Shown: positions 34,528 through 43,690, counted from the first letter of the stretch. The stretch: 64,000 nt of DNA from JAOTZA01 sp965224065 (GCA_965224065.1 CBDCYF010000005.1:1488001-1552000); one strand, 5' to 3'. The notes: a model not told the origin generated them from the letters alone. Program-made: numbers and translations.

Positions 34528-34908
34528 ATGCCCACCTTTCTGCGGGACGACAAAAAGCCCGTCGTCCAGTTCGATCCTCGACTCGAGCTCTCGCCCTTCG
34601 CGCTCTTTCGCCGGCTGAGCGAGGGCCGGGCGCCGCGGCTGATCGACATCCAGGAGCCCGGCGGCCGCTGGACCCTGCGTGGGGCCGAGAGCCACCCCGG
34701 CACGGACTGGCAGCCCGAATCGACCGACCAGGAAGCGGTTGTCTTCGACACCGACGGGTCGGCCGCCGTCGAGCTCGCCGCCCGGCTGCAAGCCGAGGGC
34801 TTTTCGCGAGTCCGGGCGCTCTTTGGCGGTCTCGAGCTGTGGCAGTTCGCGCTCGACCCCCAGGTCGTGGGCGACGAGACCTATCTGGTCGAGGTGGAAA
34901 AAAAGTAG
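34528..34908 (+). CDS. Rhodanese-like protein lacking the catalytic cysteine
   Basis: 126 aa from ATG 34528. The fold is suggested by LIDIQEPGGRW (family LIDVREPxE), a beta strand VVFDTDG where active rhodaneses have VVYCxxG, and the closing FGGLELWQFAL (family LxGGxxxW). The catalytic Cys is replaced by Asp, so sulfur transfer is not expected; a binding or regulatory role is likelier. Spacing to the DUF1015 gene implies one transcript. Confidence 0.65.
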   Translation: MPTFLRDDKKPVVQFDPRLELSPFALFRRLSEGRAPRLIDIQEPGGRWTLRGAESHPGTDWQPESTDQEAVVFDTDGSAAVELAARLQAEGFSRVRALFGGLELWQFALDPQVVGDETYLVEVEKK

Positions 34909-35245
34909 CGGTGCATCCCGGTCCAGGGTGTCGGCGGAAACGGCGCGAGCGGGAGTGGTCTCCACAAATCGGCTCGCGCCTCGGTGTCCGCCCGCGCGGC
35001 CGGTCTGTGGTTTCCCACGGTTTTCATCTGCTCGCGGGCTCCCAACGTTCCGCCGGCACCTTGGACCGGGATGCTCTGTCGTCAGCCTTCGAGCGGACCG
35101 GCCGCCAGGGGCGGCGGCCGCTTCAATCCGTGGTGGCCCGGCAGGGGTCGGGTCGGGCTCGCCCTGGCACGGCCCGTTTCATAGGTAGGGGCGGGGCTTG
35201 CCCCCGCCCGCTACCGGCTCTGCCGTGCGGACCGAACGCTGCCCT
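34909..35245. other. Gene-free region between convergent units
   Basis: Open frames here have no protein-like composition or usable ribosome site. Apart from the hairpin at 35184-35215, no feature was recognised. Confidence 0.6.
35184..35215. repeat. Intergenic palindrome of the TAGGGGCGGGGC family
   Basis: GGTAG (35184-35188) to CTACC (35211-35215) encloses GGCGGGG/CCCCGCC around CTTG, giving a hairpin of about 12 bp near the korB stop. The GGGGCTTGCCCC core is the complement of that at 41578. The TAGGGGCGG word matches the arms at 5261-5425. Confidence 0.65.
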
Positions 35246-36277
35246 CTACGCCGGCGCGCCGTCGCCCACGGTCCAGACCTCGCCCGAGTAGAGAAGCTCC
35301 TCGAGCTTGCCGTCGCCGCGCTCGGCGATCTCGTGCTCGATCTGTCCGACCACCATGTCCTCATAGGCCGGTTGATCGATCGAGCGCAGCACCCCAATCG
35401 GGGTGGGAAATTCGGGCGGACCGGCCTGAGCCAGTAAGAATGCCACCGCCGGGTTGGGGTTCTGTGCGTTCCACACCACGCACTCCTCCTCGCTCCCCTC
35501 CGTGCCGAGCTCGAAACTCTCCAGCTCGCCGCCGTTGAAGCGAATTCCGCGGTCTTTCTTGCGCCCATAGATGAGCGGCTGCCCGTCCTCCAGATGCAAC
35601 GTCTGCTCGTCGCGCACCGTCTTCTCGGTCATGTAGGCAAAGGCGCGGTCGTTGAAAATGTTGCAGTTCTGGTAGATCTCGATAAAAGCCGTCCCCCGGT
35701 GCGCGGCCGCTTTGGCGAGGACGTCCTGCAGGTGTTTCTGGAAGATGTCGACGCTACGCGCGACAAAGGTGGCGCCGGCTCCCAGGGCGAGCGCCAGGGG
35801 GTTGAAAGGGTTGTCGAGCGAGCCCACTGGCGTGGACTTGGTGCGTTTCCCCAGCTCGCTGGTGGGTGAGTACTGACCCTTGGTCAACCCGTAGATGCGG
35901 TTGTTGAAGAGCAGCACCTTGACACCGACGTTGCGCCGCAACAGGTGGATCAAGTGGTTGCCGCCGATCGACATGGCGTCGCCGTCACCCGTCGCCACCC
36001 AGACATCGAGCTCCGGACGGCTGGTCTTCAATCCCGTGGCGATCGCCGGCGCCCGGCCATGGATGGTGTGGAAACCATAGGTGTCCATGTAATACGGGAA
36101 CCGGCTCGAGCAACCGATGCCCGAGACGACGACAAACTTCTCCTTTGGGATGCCGAGCTTTGGCAGCACCATCTGGACCGACTTGAGGATCGCGTAGTCC
36201 CCGCACCCCGGGCACCAGCGCACCTCCTGGTCGGACTGGAAGTCCTTGCGGGTCAGAACGGGCAGCTCAGTTGACAT
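35246..36277 (-). CDS. korB: 2-oxoacid:ferredoxin oxidoreductase beta subunit (KorB-like)
   Basis: ThDP-binding subunit, 343 aa from ATG 36277; a GTG two codons upstream is possible. It shows CPGCG (22-26) and an Fe-S cluster/ThDP region. GDGDAMSIGGNH is the ThDP-Mg motif, and FNNRIYGLTKGQ with SPTSELG is typical of 2-oxoglutarate (Kor) rather than pyruvate enzymes. With KorA it oxidises a 2-oxoacid with CoA and reduces ferredoxin. Overlaps korA by 11 bp. Confidence 0.9.
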   Translation of the reverse strand: MSTELPVLTRKDFQSDQEVRWCPGCGDYAILKSVQMVLPKLGIPKEKFVVVSGIGCSSRFPYYMDTYGFHTIHGRAPAIATGLKTSRPELDVWVATGDGDAMSIGGNHLIHLLRRNVGVKVLLFNNRIYGLTKGQYSPTSELGKRTKSTPVGSLDNPFNPLALALGAGATFVARSVDIFQKHLQDVLAKAAAHRGTAFIEIYQNCNIFNDRAFAYMTEKTVRDEQTLHLEDGQPLIYGRKKDRGIRFNGGELESFELGTEGSEEECVVWNAQNPNPAVAFLLAQAGPPEFPTPIGVLRSIDQPAYEDMVVGQIEHEIAERGDGKLEELLYSGEVWTVGDGAPA

Positions 36278-38147
36278 GCTCACCCCCGGTGATTTCCTTG
36301 ACCTTTTGAATGATCTCGTCGCGAAAAAACGGCTTGCCCTCGACCTTGCTGTAACTGTCGATCTTCTTGAGGTAGCGCCCCTGGAGCAGCAGGGCGAGCT
36401 GGCCGCCGTTCATCTCCGGTACCAGGACGCGCTCGAAGCGCGCCAGGACCTCGCCGAGGTTACGCGGGAAGGGATTGATGTATCTGAGATGCGCCCGCGC
36501 GACCTTCTGGCCCGCCGCGCGCATGATGTTGACGGCGCCGGTGATCGAGCCGTTCGTGCTTCCCCAGCCCAGAATCAACACCGGGGCGTCCTCGTCGCCG
36601 TGGACTTCGAGCTCGGGGATGTCGTTCGCGATACCGTCTACCTTTGCCGCCCGCAGATCGGTCATCCGCTGATGATTGGCGGGATCGTAGGACACATTGC
36701 CGCTGACGTCCTCCTTTTCCAGACCGCCGATCCGGTGCTCCAGACCCGGTGTGCCCGGGATCGCCCACGGCCGCGCCAGGGTCTTCTCTTCCCGCCGGTA
36801 GGGGGCAAAACCGTCCGCGTCGGTCCAGAAATCGACGCGCAGGTCGGGAAGGTCTTCGACCTTTGGCAGCAGCCACGGTTCCGAGCCGTTGGCGATATAG
36901 CCGTCGGACAGCAGCATCACCGGAACCATGTACTTGGTGGCGATCCGGCAGGCCTCGAGCGTGGTGTCGAAGCAGTCCGAGGGCGAAGACGCGGCCAGCA
37001 CCGGCAGGGGCGATTCTCCATTGCGCCCGTACATCGCCTGTAAAAGATCCGATTGCTCGGTCTTGGTCGGCAGCCCGGTCGACGGGCCGCCGCGCTGGAT
37101 GTTGCAGATCACCAGCGGCAGCTCCACCATGACCGCCAGGTTGATGGCCTCGGACTTGAGCGCCAGACCGGGGCCGCTGGTCGTGGTGACCGCCAGCGCG
37201 CCGCCAAACGCGGCGCCGATGGACGCGCACACCGCCGCGATCTCGTCTTCGGCCTGAAACGTCGTCACCCCAAACGTCTTGTACCGCGACAGCTCGTGCA
37301 AAATGTCGCTCGCCGGAGTGATCGGGTAGGAGCCGAGAAAGAGCGGCAGGCCGCTGCGGCGGCTGGCCGCCACCAGTCCCAGCGACACGGCGCTGTTGCC
37401 CATGATGTTGCGGTAGGTGCCGGGCGGCAGTGTCGCCGGATCGACCTCGTAGCGGGTCTGGAAGATCTGCGTGATATCGCAAAAGTTGTAGCCGGCCTTC
37501 ATCGCCGTGATGTTGGCTTCGGCGACCTCGGGACGGTTTTTGAATTTCTTGTTGAGCCACTCGATCGAGGTATCCATCGGCCGGCTGAAGAGCCAATAGA
37601 CCATGCCCAGCGCAAAGAAATTCTTGCTGCGGTTCTTGGCCCGGCCGTCGAGCGGGCTGTCCTTGAGCGCCCGCATGGTCATGGTGGTGATATCGGCGGT
37701 ATGCACCCGGTAGCCGGCCAGAGAATCGTCCTCCAGCGGATCGACCTCGTAGCCGGCCTTCTTGAGGTTGCCGGGTTTGAACTCGTCGGTGTTGGCGATC
37801 AGGATCCCATTGGGCTTTAGATCCGCGATCGACTTCTTGAGCGCCGCCGGGTTCATGGCGATCAGCACGTCCGGCCGGTGTCCCGGGGTGTGGATGTCGA
37901 AGTCCGCGATCCGGACCTGAAAGGCCGAGACACCCGGCAGGGTCCCGGCGGGGGCGCGAATCTCGGCGGGAAAGTCGGGCAGGGTCGCCAGGTCGTTGCC
38001 CAGCCGGGCCGAGGTGCTGGTGAACTGGGTGCCCGTTAGCTGCATCCCGTCGCCCGAGTCGCCGGCAAACCGGACGACGACTTCGCCGAGCGTCTCGCTG
38101 GCGACCGGCGTTTGCTGTTTGTTCGAGGTTGGGGCTTCGGTACTCAT
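36267..38147 (-). CDS. korA: 2-oxoacid:ferredoxin oxidoreductase alpha subunit with fused gamma domain (KorA-like)
   Basis: 626 aa. The gamma domain comes first (about 22-200; FAGDSGDGMQLTG, FPAEIRAPAG), then the alpha pyrimidine-binding domain (SYPITPASDILHELS, TTSGPGLALKSE) and the transketolase-C-like end. This gamma-alpha fusion is the common KorA form in aerobic and anaerobic bacteria. It needs KorB for ThDP binding. It lies 81 bp downstream of nuoI; that spacer holds a possible weak terminator, so kor expression may be partly separate from nuo. Confidence 0.9.
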   Translation of the reverse strand: MSTEAPTSNKQQTPVASETLGEVVVRFAGDSGDGMQLTGTQFTSTSARLGNDLATLPDFPAEIRAPAGTLPGVSAFQVRIADFDIHTPGHRPDVLIAMNPAALKKSIADLKPNGILIANTDEFKPGNLKKAGYEVDPLEDDSLAGYRVHTADITTMTMRALKDSPLDGRAKNRSKNFFALGMVYWLFSRPMDTSIEWLNKKFKNRPEVAEANITAMKAGYNFCDITQIFQTRYEVDPATLPPGTYRNIMGNSAVSLGLVAASRRSGLPLFLGSYPITPASDILHELSRYKTFGVTTFQAEDEIAAVCASIGAAFGGALAVTTTSGPGLALKSEAINLAVMVELPLVICNIQRGGPSTGLPTKTEQSDLLQAMYGRNGESPLPVLAASSPSDCFDTTLEACRIATKYMVPVMLLSDGYIANGSEPWLLPKVEDLPDLRVDFWTDADGFAPYRREEKTLARPWAIPGTPGLEHRIGGLEKEDVSGNVSYDPANHQRMTDLRAAKVDGIANDIPELEVHGDEDAPVLILGWGSTNGSITGAVNIMRAAGQKVARAHLRYINPFPRNLGEVLARFERVLVPEMNGGQLALLLQGRYLKKIDSYSKVEGKPFFRDEIIQKVKEITGGEHVN

Positions 38148-38167
38148 CGCGTGGTCTGGTCTCCGAG

Positions 38168-38194
38168 AAAAAAAAGGGGCAATTTCGAAAATTG
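38168..38194 (-). terminator. Possible intrinsic terminator or attenuator between nuoI and korA
   Basis: On the minus strand, CAATTT pairs with AAATTG over a 3-nt loop (38180-38194), followed by CCCC and eight T (38168-38175). The stem is short and A+T-rich, so termination would be partial at best. Its position would uncouple nuo and kor expression. Confidence 0.4.
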
Positions 38195-38228
38195 TCGAAA
38201 GAACTCGAGTTTCATCGCGGCAAACCCA

Positions 38229-38855
38229 TCACGAAGCGGCCCGCGCGGCCGAGGCACCCTGGCGACGGGCTTCCTCGACCAGATCCACCAGCCCGTGCCG
38301 GAGCGCGGCGTGCTGAGCCTCCTCCTCGGGGTATCGCGGCCGGTAGCCCAGCAGCGACTCATCGTAGGCGTAGGGCTTTTGCAGCTCTTCTTTGGTCACC
38401 ACCGACTGGCCGCGATCGAAGTAGGCCATATCGTGGTTGTTGCTCATGATGATGGCCTCTTCCGGGCAGGCGTCCACACAGTAGCCGCAGAACACGCACC
38501 GGAGCATATCGATGTTGTAGAGCAGCGGGTATTTTTCGATGTTGACGTCCGGGTGCTCGCCGGCTTCGATGTGGATGCACTCGGCCGGGCAGGCGGCGGC
38601 GCACAGAAAACAGGCCACACAGCGCAGCGAGCCATCAGGCCGGGTAGTGAGAATGTGGTGACCGCGGTAGCGGTGCGAATAGGCGCGCCGCTCCTCCGGG
38701 TACTGGATGGTGTAGGTCTTGCCGCGCCCGAAGAGATTGCGCACAAAATGGCGCAGCGTCACCCACATGCCGGCCAGAAGCGGCAGATAGAGCTTCTCGG
38801 CCAGCGTGTACTTGTAGGCGGCCGGCTCTGACGGGTGCGCCCCACGCGGAGTCAT
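38229..38855 (-). CDS. nuoI: NuoI, complex I 2x[4Fe-4S] subunit
   Basis: 208 aa from ATG 38855, overlapping the nuoCD stop (ATGA). Two ferredoxin motifs: Cys79/82/85/89 and Cys120/123/126/130, each ending CP. These form clusters N6a/N6b of the hydrophilic arm. The N-terminal amphipathic helix (AEKLYLPLLAGMWVTLRHFV) matches NuoI. It comes before korAB on the same strand. Confidence 0.93.
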   Translation of the reverse strand: MTPRGAHPSEPAAYKYTLAEKLYLPLLAGMWVTLRHFVRNLFGRGKTYTIQYPEERRAYSHRYRGHHILTTRPDGSLRCVACFLCAAACPAECIHIEAGEHPDVNIEKYPLLYNIDMLRCVFCGYCVDACPEEAIIMSNNHDMAYFDRGQSVVTKEELQKPYAYDESLLGYRPRYPEEEAQHAALRHGLVDLVEEARRQGASAARAAS

Positions 38856-40543
38856 CGCTCGAGCTCCCCGGCGATGACGTTGAGCCCGCCCAGCGACACC
38901 ACCGCGTCGGAGACCGTACCGCCGTTGATGAGCTGCGAAAAGGCCGAAAAGATGGGGAAACAGGGCGGCCGGACCTTGATCCGGTATGGCTTGCCGGAGC
39001 CATCGCTCAGGACGTAGAAACCGAGCTCGCCGTTGGCGCCCTCGACCATCGAGTAGACCTCCCCCGGCGGCACCTGGATGCCATCCATGATCAGCTTGAA
39101 GTGGTAGATCATCGCCTCCATCTGGTTGTAGGCGACCTCCTTGGGAGGCAGGGCGATATGCGGGTCGTCGACGATAAAGGGCCCTTCCGGCATACCGCGG
39201 TCCAGCAGCTGGCGGATGATCTTGAGCGACTCGCGGATCTCGGCCATCCGCACCCTGAAACGATCGTGGACGTCGCCGCCGAAAAACACCGGCACGTCCC
39301 ACTCGACCGTGTCGTAGAGATCGTAGGGATGATCCCGACGTACGTCATAGTCGACGCCGGAGGCTCTCAGACAGGGGCCGGTCCAGCCCCAGTTGACCGC
39401 TTCCTCGCCGCTGATGGCCGCGATACCGACCGCCCGGTCGAGCCAGATGCGGTTGCTGAGGATAAGCTTCTCGACGTCGTCGACAAATCCCGGGATGGTT
39501 TCGAGAAGCGAGCGGCAGCGGGCCTCGAAGTCCGGAGGAAGGTCCGCCGCCAGACCCCCGATGCGGCAATAGGAGACCGTCAATCGGGCGCCGGAGCAGG
39601 CCTCGAGCAGCCCGTAGATCTCCTCACGTGGCTGAAACAGGTACCAGAAGTTGGTCAACGCTCCCGAGTCCACCAGCGTCGAGCCGTTGCAAACGCAATG
39701 GTCCATGATGCGGGAGAACTCCGACAGGATGGTTCGCGCCCACACCGCCCGCGGCGGCACTTCGACCCCGAGAAGGGACTCCACGGCGTGGCAGTAGCCG
39801 ACGTTGTTGATAAACGACGAGCAGTAGTTGAGGCGATCGGTATAGGGGATGACCTGCTGCCAGGTGTGGGTCTCCGCCATTTTTTCAAAACAACGGTGCA
39901 GGTAGCCGATCTCCACCTCGCTCGAGCTGATGATCTCCCCGTCCAGCGCCGCGACCACGCGAAACGTCCCGTGCATCGCCGGATGCGAGGGACCGATGTT
40001 GATCGTCATGCGCTCGAACATGTCGTCGTCCCCGGCCGCCGGCGGCTCGGGTTGCGGCCGGTACACCTTGTCCTCGGTGAGGATCCAACGCCGGGCCGGG
40101 TCGTAGTCCTTGCGCAGCGGGTGTCCCTGGAACGCCTCGTGGGTGAGAATCCGGCGTAGATTGGGGTGGCCCTCGAAGCGCAGCCCGAACATGTCGTACG
40201 CCTCGCGCTCAAACCAATCGGCGGCCTTCCACACGCCGATGAGAGACGGTAGCACCGGATCGTCTTCCGGCACCGGCACCTTGAGCCGCAACCGGTTGCC
40301 CCCGCGCAAGGACTTCAAATGGTAGACCGCCTCGAACCGCTCCTCGCGGTCGGGGTAGTCGACGCCGCACAGGTCCAACAAAAGGTCGAAGCCAGTCTCC
40401 GGGTCCGCCGACAGCTCGCGCGCCAGATCGGCCAGGATCTCGCGACGGACGGTCCAGGTGGGCTGGTCTAGACCCTCGTGAGGTCGGATGCTGTCGGTGG
40501 GAAAGCGATCAAGCAGCGGCGGCGGAGCCGTCGTCGTCGGCAC
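38852..40543 (-). CDS. nuoCD: NuoCD, fused complex I subunits C and D
   Basis: 563 aa. NuoC part about 1-160 (EREAYDMFGLRFEGHPNLRR in part, then HPLRKDYDP). NuoD part about 180-563 (NIGPSHPAMHGTFR, LHRCFEKMAE, the quinone-site His/Tyr region, and the PPCFPIFSAFSQ end). C-D fusion is known in Enterobacteria and others. GTG 40543 is used; it overlaps nuoB by 35 bp, longer than usual but no later start precedes the C domain well. Confidence 0.92.
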   Translation of the reverse strand: MPTTTAPPPLLDRFPTDSIRPHEGLDQPTWTVRREILADLARELSADPETGFDLLLDLCGVDYPDREERFEAVYHLKSLRGGNRLRLKVPVPEDDPVLPSLIGVWKAADWFEREAYDMFGLRFEGHPNLRRILTHEAFQGHPLRKDYDPARRWILTEDKVYRPQPEPPAAGDDDMFERMTINIGPSHPAMHGTFRVVAALDGEIISSSEVEIGYLHRCFEKMAETHTWQQVIPYTDRLNYCSSFINNVGYCHAVESLLGVEVPPRAVWARTILSEFSRIMDHCVCNGSTLVDSGALTNFWYLFQPREEIYGLLEACSGARLTVSYCRIGGLAADLPPDFEARCRSLLETIPGFVDDVEKLILSNRIWLDRAVGIAAISGEEAVNWGWTGPCLRASGVDYDVRRDHPYDLYDTVEWDVPVFFGGDVHDRFRVRMAEIRESLKIIRQLLDRGMPEGPFIVDDPHIALPPKEVAYNQMEAMIYHFKLIMDGIQVPPGEVYSMVEGANGELGFYVLSDGSGKPYRIKVRPPCFPIFSAFSQLINGGTVSDAVVSLGGLNVIAGELER

Positions 40544-41021
40544 GCTCGGCTTTTTCTCTCTTTCTGCGCTTTTTGGTGTCGCGCTCGATCTTTTCTTTCA
40601 GTTGAAGGATGCCGTACATCAGACCTTCGGGACTGGGCGGACAGCCGGGGACGTAGACATCCACCGGGACGATCTCGTCGATCCCCTGCATCACGTGATA
40701 GGCACGGTAAAAGCCGCCGGAACAGGCGCAAGCGCCCATCGAGATCACCCACTTGGGATCGGGCATCTGGTCGTAGATCTTCTTGAGGACCGGCGCCATC
40801 TTGTCCGTGATCGTGCCGGCGACAATCATGACGTCGCTTTGGCGAGGCGAGAACCGCACCACCTCGTAGCCAAACCGCGCCATGTCGTAGTGGCTCGAAA
40901 CGACCCCCATGAACTCGATGGCGCAACACGCGGTGCCAAAGGGAAGCGGCCAAAACGAGTTGCTCCGGCCCCACTCCTCGAGCTTCTCGAAGGTGGTCGT
41001 GACCCAGGATTCGCCGATCAT
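40509..41021 (-). CDS. nuoB: NuoB, complex I [4Fe-4S] (N2) subunit
   Basis: 170 aa. Cluster N2 cysteines are in GTACCAIEFMG, SMGACACSGG and VPGCPPSPEG. It transfers electrons to quinone at the NuoD interface. The C-terminal 25 residues are a Lys/Arg-rich tail not usual for NuoB. First gene of the nuoB-nuoCD-nuoI run; nuoA and nuoE-H, J-N are not in the window. Confidence 0.93.
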   Translation of the reverse strand: MIGESWVTTTFEKLEEWGRSNSFWPLPFGTACCAIEFMGVVSSHYDMARFGYEVVRFSPRQSDVMIVAGTITDKMAPVLKKIYDQMPDPKWVISMGACACSGGFYRAYHVMQGIDEIVPVDVYVPGCPPSPEGLMYGILQLKEKIERDTKKRRKREKAERADDDGSAAAA

Positions 41022-41124
41022 CGAAGTGGATCTCAGGTACCTGTTGTCGTCGTGGCGCGGCGTGGGGACAGCCCGCTCGGCCCGCCGGGAATCCTAGCCC
41101 AAGTACCCAGTGGAACCAAGCCGT

Positions 41125-41523
41125 CTAACCGAGGTCGCCGCCGGCCGCGGATCGCACCTCGGCACGCAGTTTTTCCAGCCGCTCGACGTGCTCCTGCTGG
41201 GCGGCGATGACCTGCCGAAACACCCCCTCGGCGTCGTCCCGCACGTCACGGATCATCTTGGGGTAGAGGACGTCGTTTTCGTAACGCTCCTCGGCGAGCG
41301 CGTCGGCCAGTGCTCGTTCCGGCGGCCGCACCTGACCGGCCGCCTCCAGAAGGATCGCCGCCAGCTCGTCCTTGGCTTCCGCCAGCTCGATCCAGCGGCG
41401 GGCGAGCTCCGGCCGTCCTTCGGCCGCGGCGCTCCGTGCCGAGGCGCGGTAGCGGGCGGCGGCCGCGGCTTCGCTCGAAAAACCGGTCTTGAGATGTTCC
41501 TGGGCGCGGGGAACTCGTGACAA
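41125..41523 (-). CDS. Rubrerythrin-like ferritin-fold protein, degenerate metal site
   Basis: 132 aa, four predicted helices. The halves recall rubrerythrin: SSEAAAAARYRA (first Glu helix), LAEAKDELA (where ExxH is expected but His is missing), EERYENDVLYPKM (Glu-Tyr helix) and AAQQEHVERL (ExxH kept). So the second half looks metal-competent and the first does not. There is no rubredoxin domain. A peroxide-scavenging role is uncertain. Confidence 0.6.
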   Translation of the reverse strand: MSRVPRAQEHLKTGFSSEAAAAARYRASARSAAAEGRPELARRWIELAEAKDELAAILLEAAGQVRPPERALADALAEERYENDVLYPKMIRDVRDDAEGVFRQVIAAQQEHVERLEKLRAEVRSAAGGDLG

Positions 41524-41547
41524 CTGACGTCTCCTCCTGCTTTCTAC

Positions 41548-41589
41548 GCCGGCGGAGCCGGCGATCTGGGCTCTGTCGGGGCAAGCCCC
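41548..41589. repeat. Two small palindromes upstream of the rubrerythrin-like gene
   Basis: GCCGGC/GCCGGC (41548-41562) and GGGGCAAGCCCC (41578-41589) lie in the divergent spacer. The second shares its core with the hairpins at 10621 and 35184. Confidence 0.5.
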
Positions 41590-41731
41590 AAGCTATGATC
41601 CGTGGAATGCCACGACAACACGAATTCTACTCGATCCGGCGGCCCGCCGGTCCGTGTGGAACTCGTGAGCCCAACTCCCCGCCGACTTCGACGTATGGAC
41701 AGAGGTGCCGGCGCCGGCCGGCCGAGACGCG

Positions 41732-43690
41732 ATGAGACGATTCCTGTTCTTGCTTCCAATCACCCTTGGGCTGGTCGCGGGCGCCATGTGGGCGCTGGGC
41801 TCGATGGCCGGCAGTCCCTGGCTCGTCCGGCTCGGGATGTTTTCGCTGGCGTGTGCCGTCCTTCTCTTTCTGCTCTGGCTGGGCTGGAGGCTGTCGCGGG
41901 TTTTTCTCTGGCGGGTCGGGCGCCGGTTGGCGTTTTCTTACTTTTTGATCGGTGTCCTGCCGATCCCGATGGTGGCCGCGCTGATCCTGCTCAACGCCTA
42001 TCTGCTTTGCGGCTTTTTTCTCGGCCATCTCTACCGCGATGCGGCTTCGGCCGTCCAGCGCGACCTGGCCCGCGCGGCGCAGGAGAAACTGGCCGACGCG
42101 AAGGCGGCTTCGGCATCGACTCCGCCGGCCGGGGTGGCCTACGCGGTGTACGAGCGCGGCAAAAAAACCGAGGGGGACTCGCGGCTTCCCTATCTATGGC
42201 CCAGCGCTCTCGCCGGGCTGGCGGACCCCGACGAATCCCCGGCGGAACGCGAGCGCACCGTCGAGTACTTTGTGCTCCCGGACGGCTCGCCCACCCTGCT
42301 CGCCGCCGCCCGCAAGGGGCAGCGTCTGGTGGTGACCTTCCTGCCCGAAAGCGCCGAGGCGGAGCTCATGCGCCGGACACAGTTGTGGGTGGGGCTTTTG
42401 CGCTCGGACGATCCCCGCAAACAGGCCCGCTGGCGGCTCGATCTCGGGGGCCGCGGCTTTTCACTCCATCCCTTTGGGGACCGGAGCGGTCTGCAGGATC
42501 GGCGCGCGTTTCTCGCCGAGCGGGGTGAGGACCCAGGGTGGCTCGACCGCCCGTTTCTGTGGTGGAGCGAAGTATCGGGCGCGTTGCGGTCGGTCGAGAA
42601 CGGCGCGGTGGTCGCCGACTACGTCACCGCCAACCTCAACGGCGACCTCTCGCTGGTCACCAAACACCTTTTTTCCAGCTCGCTCGACGTCGACACCGCG
42701 ATCCTCGCCGGTCTGGTGGGTGTCACCGGTCTGCTGGGCTCGATCTACGCCATCGCCGCCGCCATGGCACTCGTTCTCATCTACACCTTGAGCCGAGCGG
42801 TGAACCGGCTGAGCCGCGCGACCGCCGCCGTGCAAAGCGGCGACTTCTCGACCCGCATCCCGGTTCGCCGCACCGACCAAGTGGGCGAGCTGCAGCGCTC
42901 GTTCAACCAGATGTCCGCCAACCTCGAGACCCTGGTGTCGACCGCGGCGCAGAAGGAGTCGCTTGAAAAAGAGCTTCAGATCGCCCGCAACCTGCAGCAA
43001 AGCCTGCTGCCCAGCGATCTCCCCTCCTCCGAGGCGCTCGAGTTCTCGACCCTCTTCGAGCCCAGCGCCGCCATCGGCGGGGACTACTTCGACATCTTGC
43101 GCATCGACGACTCGCGGATCGCGGTGGTGATCGCCGACGTCTCGGGCCATGGGCTGCCGACCGGTTTGAGAATGGCGATGCTCAAAGCCGCCCTGGTGAT
43201 CCTGGTCGAAGAGGCCAAGGCGCCGGTAGAGATCCTCCGCCGGCTCTCGGGGATGGTACGGGCCCAGACCGAGGATCGTTTTTTTGTCACCGCCACGGTG
43301 GGCTTGGTCGATTTCCGCGCCGGCACCCTCGAGCTCACCAACGCCGGGCACCCGCCGACCTATCTGCTGCGGAACGGCGAGGTCGAAGAGATCCTGCTCC
43401 CCGGCAACCCGCTGGGCGCCCTGGGCGAGCAGTACGGGCAGCGGGTGCTCGACCTGAAAACCGACGACATTCTCGTGTGGCTCTCGGACGGATTGATCGA
43501 GATCACCGACCCGGCGGGCGAGCCCTTTGGCTACGAGCGCACCCGGGAGAGCCTGCGTGGCGTAGTCGGCGCGGCCGCCGATGCGCGCAATCGGCTGTTG
43601 AACGCCGTCGCCCAACACGCGGCCGGCGAGCCGGCGGTCGATGACCAGACGCTGGTGGCAATGCGCTTCCGCGCAGCGCCCGCCGATTAG
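41732..43690 (+). CDS. Membrane HAMP-PP2C (RsbU/SpoIIE-type) protein phosphatase
   Basis: About 652 aa from ATG 41732 (GTG 41705 possible). Three N-terminal membrane helices (about 1-100), a periplasmic sensor region (about 100-325), another helix (about 330-355), HAMP linker (about 355-410), then a SpoIIE/PP2C catalytic domain with FEPSAAIGGDYFD, IADVSGHGLPTGLRMAML and LSDGLIEITDPAG. Metal-binding Asp residues are present in all three. Dephosphorylates an anti-sigma-factor antagonist in known systems; no such partner is nearby. Confidence 0.88.
   Translation: MRRFLFLLPITLGLVAGAMWALGSMAGSPWLVRLGMFSLACAVLLFLLWLGWRLSRVFLWRVGRRLAFSYFLIGVLPIPMVAALILLNAYLLCGFFLGHLYRDAASAVQRDLARAAQEKLADAKAASASTPPAGVAYAVYERGKKTEGDSRLPYLWPSALAGLADPDESPAERERTVEYFVLPDGSPTLLAAARKGQRLVVTFLPESAEAELMRRTQLWVGLLRSDDPRKQARWRLDLGGRGFSLHPFGDRSGLQDRRAFLAERGEDPGWLDRPFLWWSEVSGALRSVENGAVVADYVTANLNGDLSLVTKHLFSSSLDVDTAILAGLVGVTGLLGSIYAIAAAMALVLIYTLSRAVNRLSRATAAVQSGDFSTRIPVRRTDQVGELQRSFNQMSANLETLVSTAAQKESLEKELQIARNLQQSLLPSDLPSSEALEFSTLFEPSAAIGGDYFDILRIDDSRIAVVIADVSGHGLPTGLRMAMLKAALVILVEEAKAPVEILRRLSGMVRAQTEDRFFVTATVGLVDFRAGTLELTNAGHPPTYLLRNGEVEEILLPGNPLGALGEQYGQRVLDLKTDDILVWLSDGLIEITDPAGEPFGYERTRESLRGVVGAAADARNRLLNAVAQHAAGEPAVDDQTLVAMRFRAAPAD

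Noticed and set aside
34917..35188. Open frames in the rhodanese-korB spacer
   Set aside because: Low-complexity Pro/Arg/Gly translation and no ribosome site.
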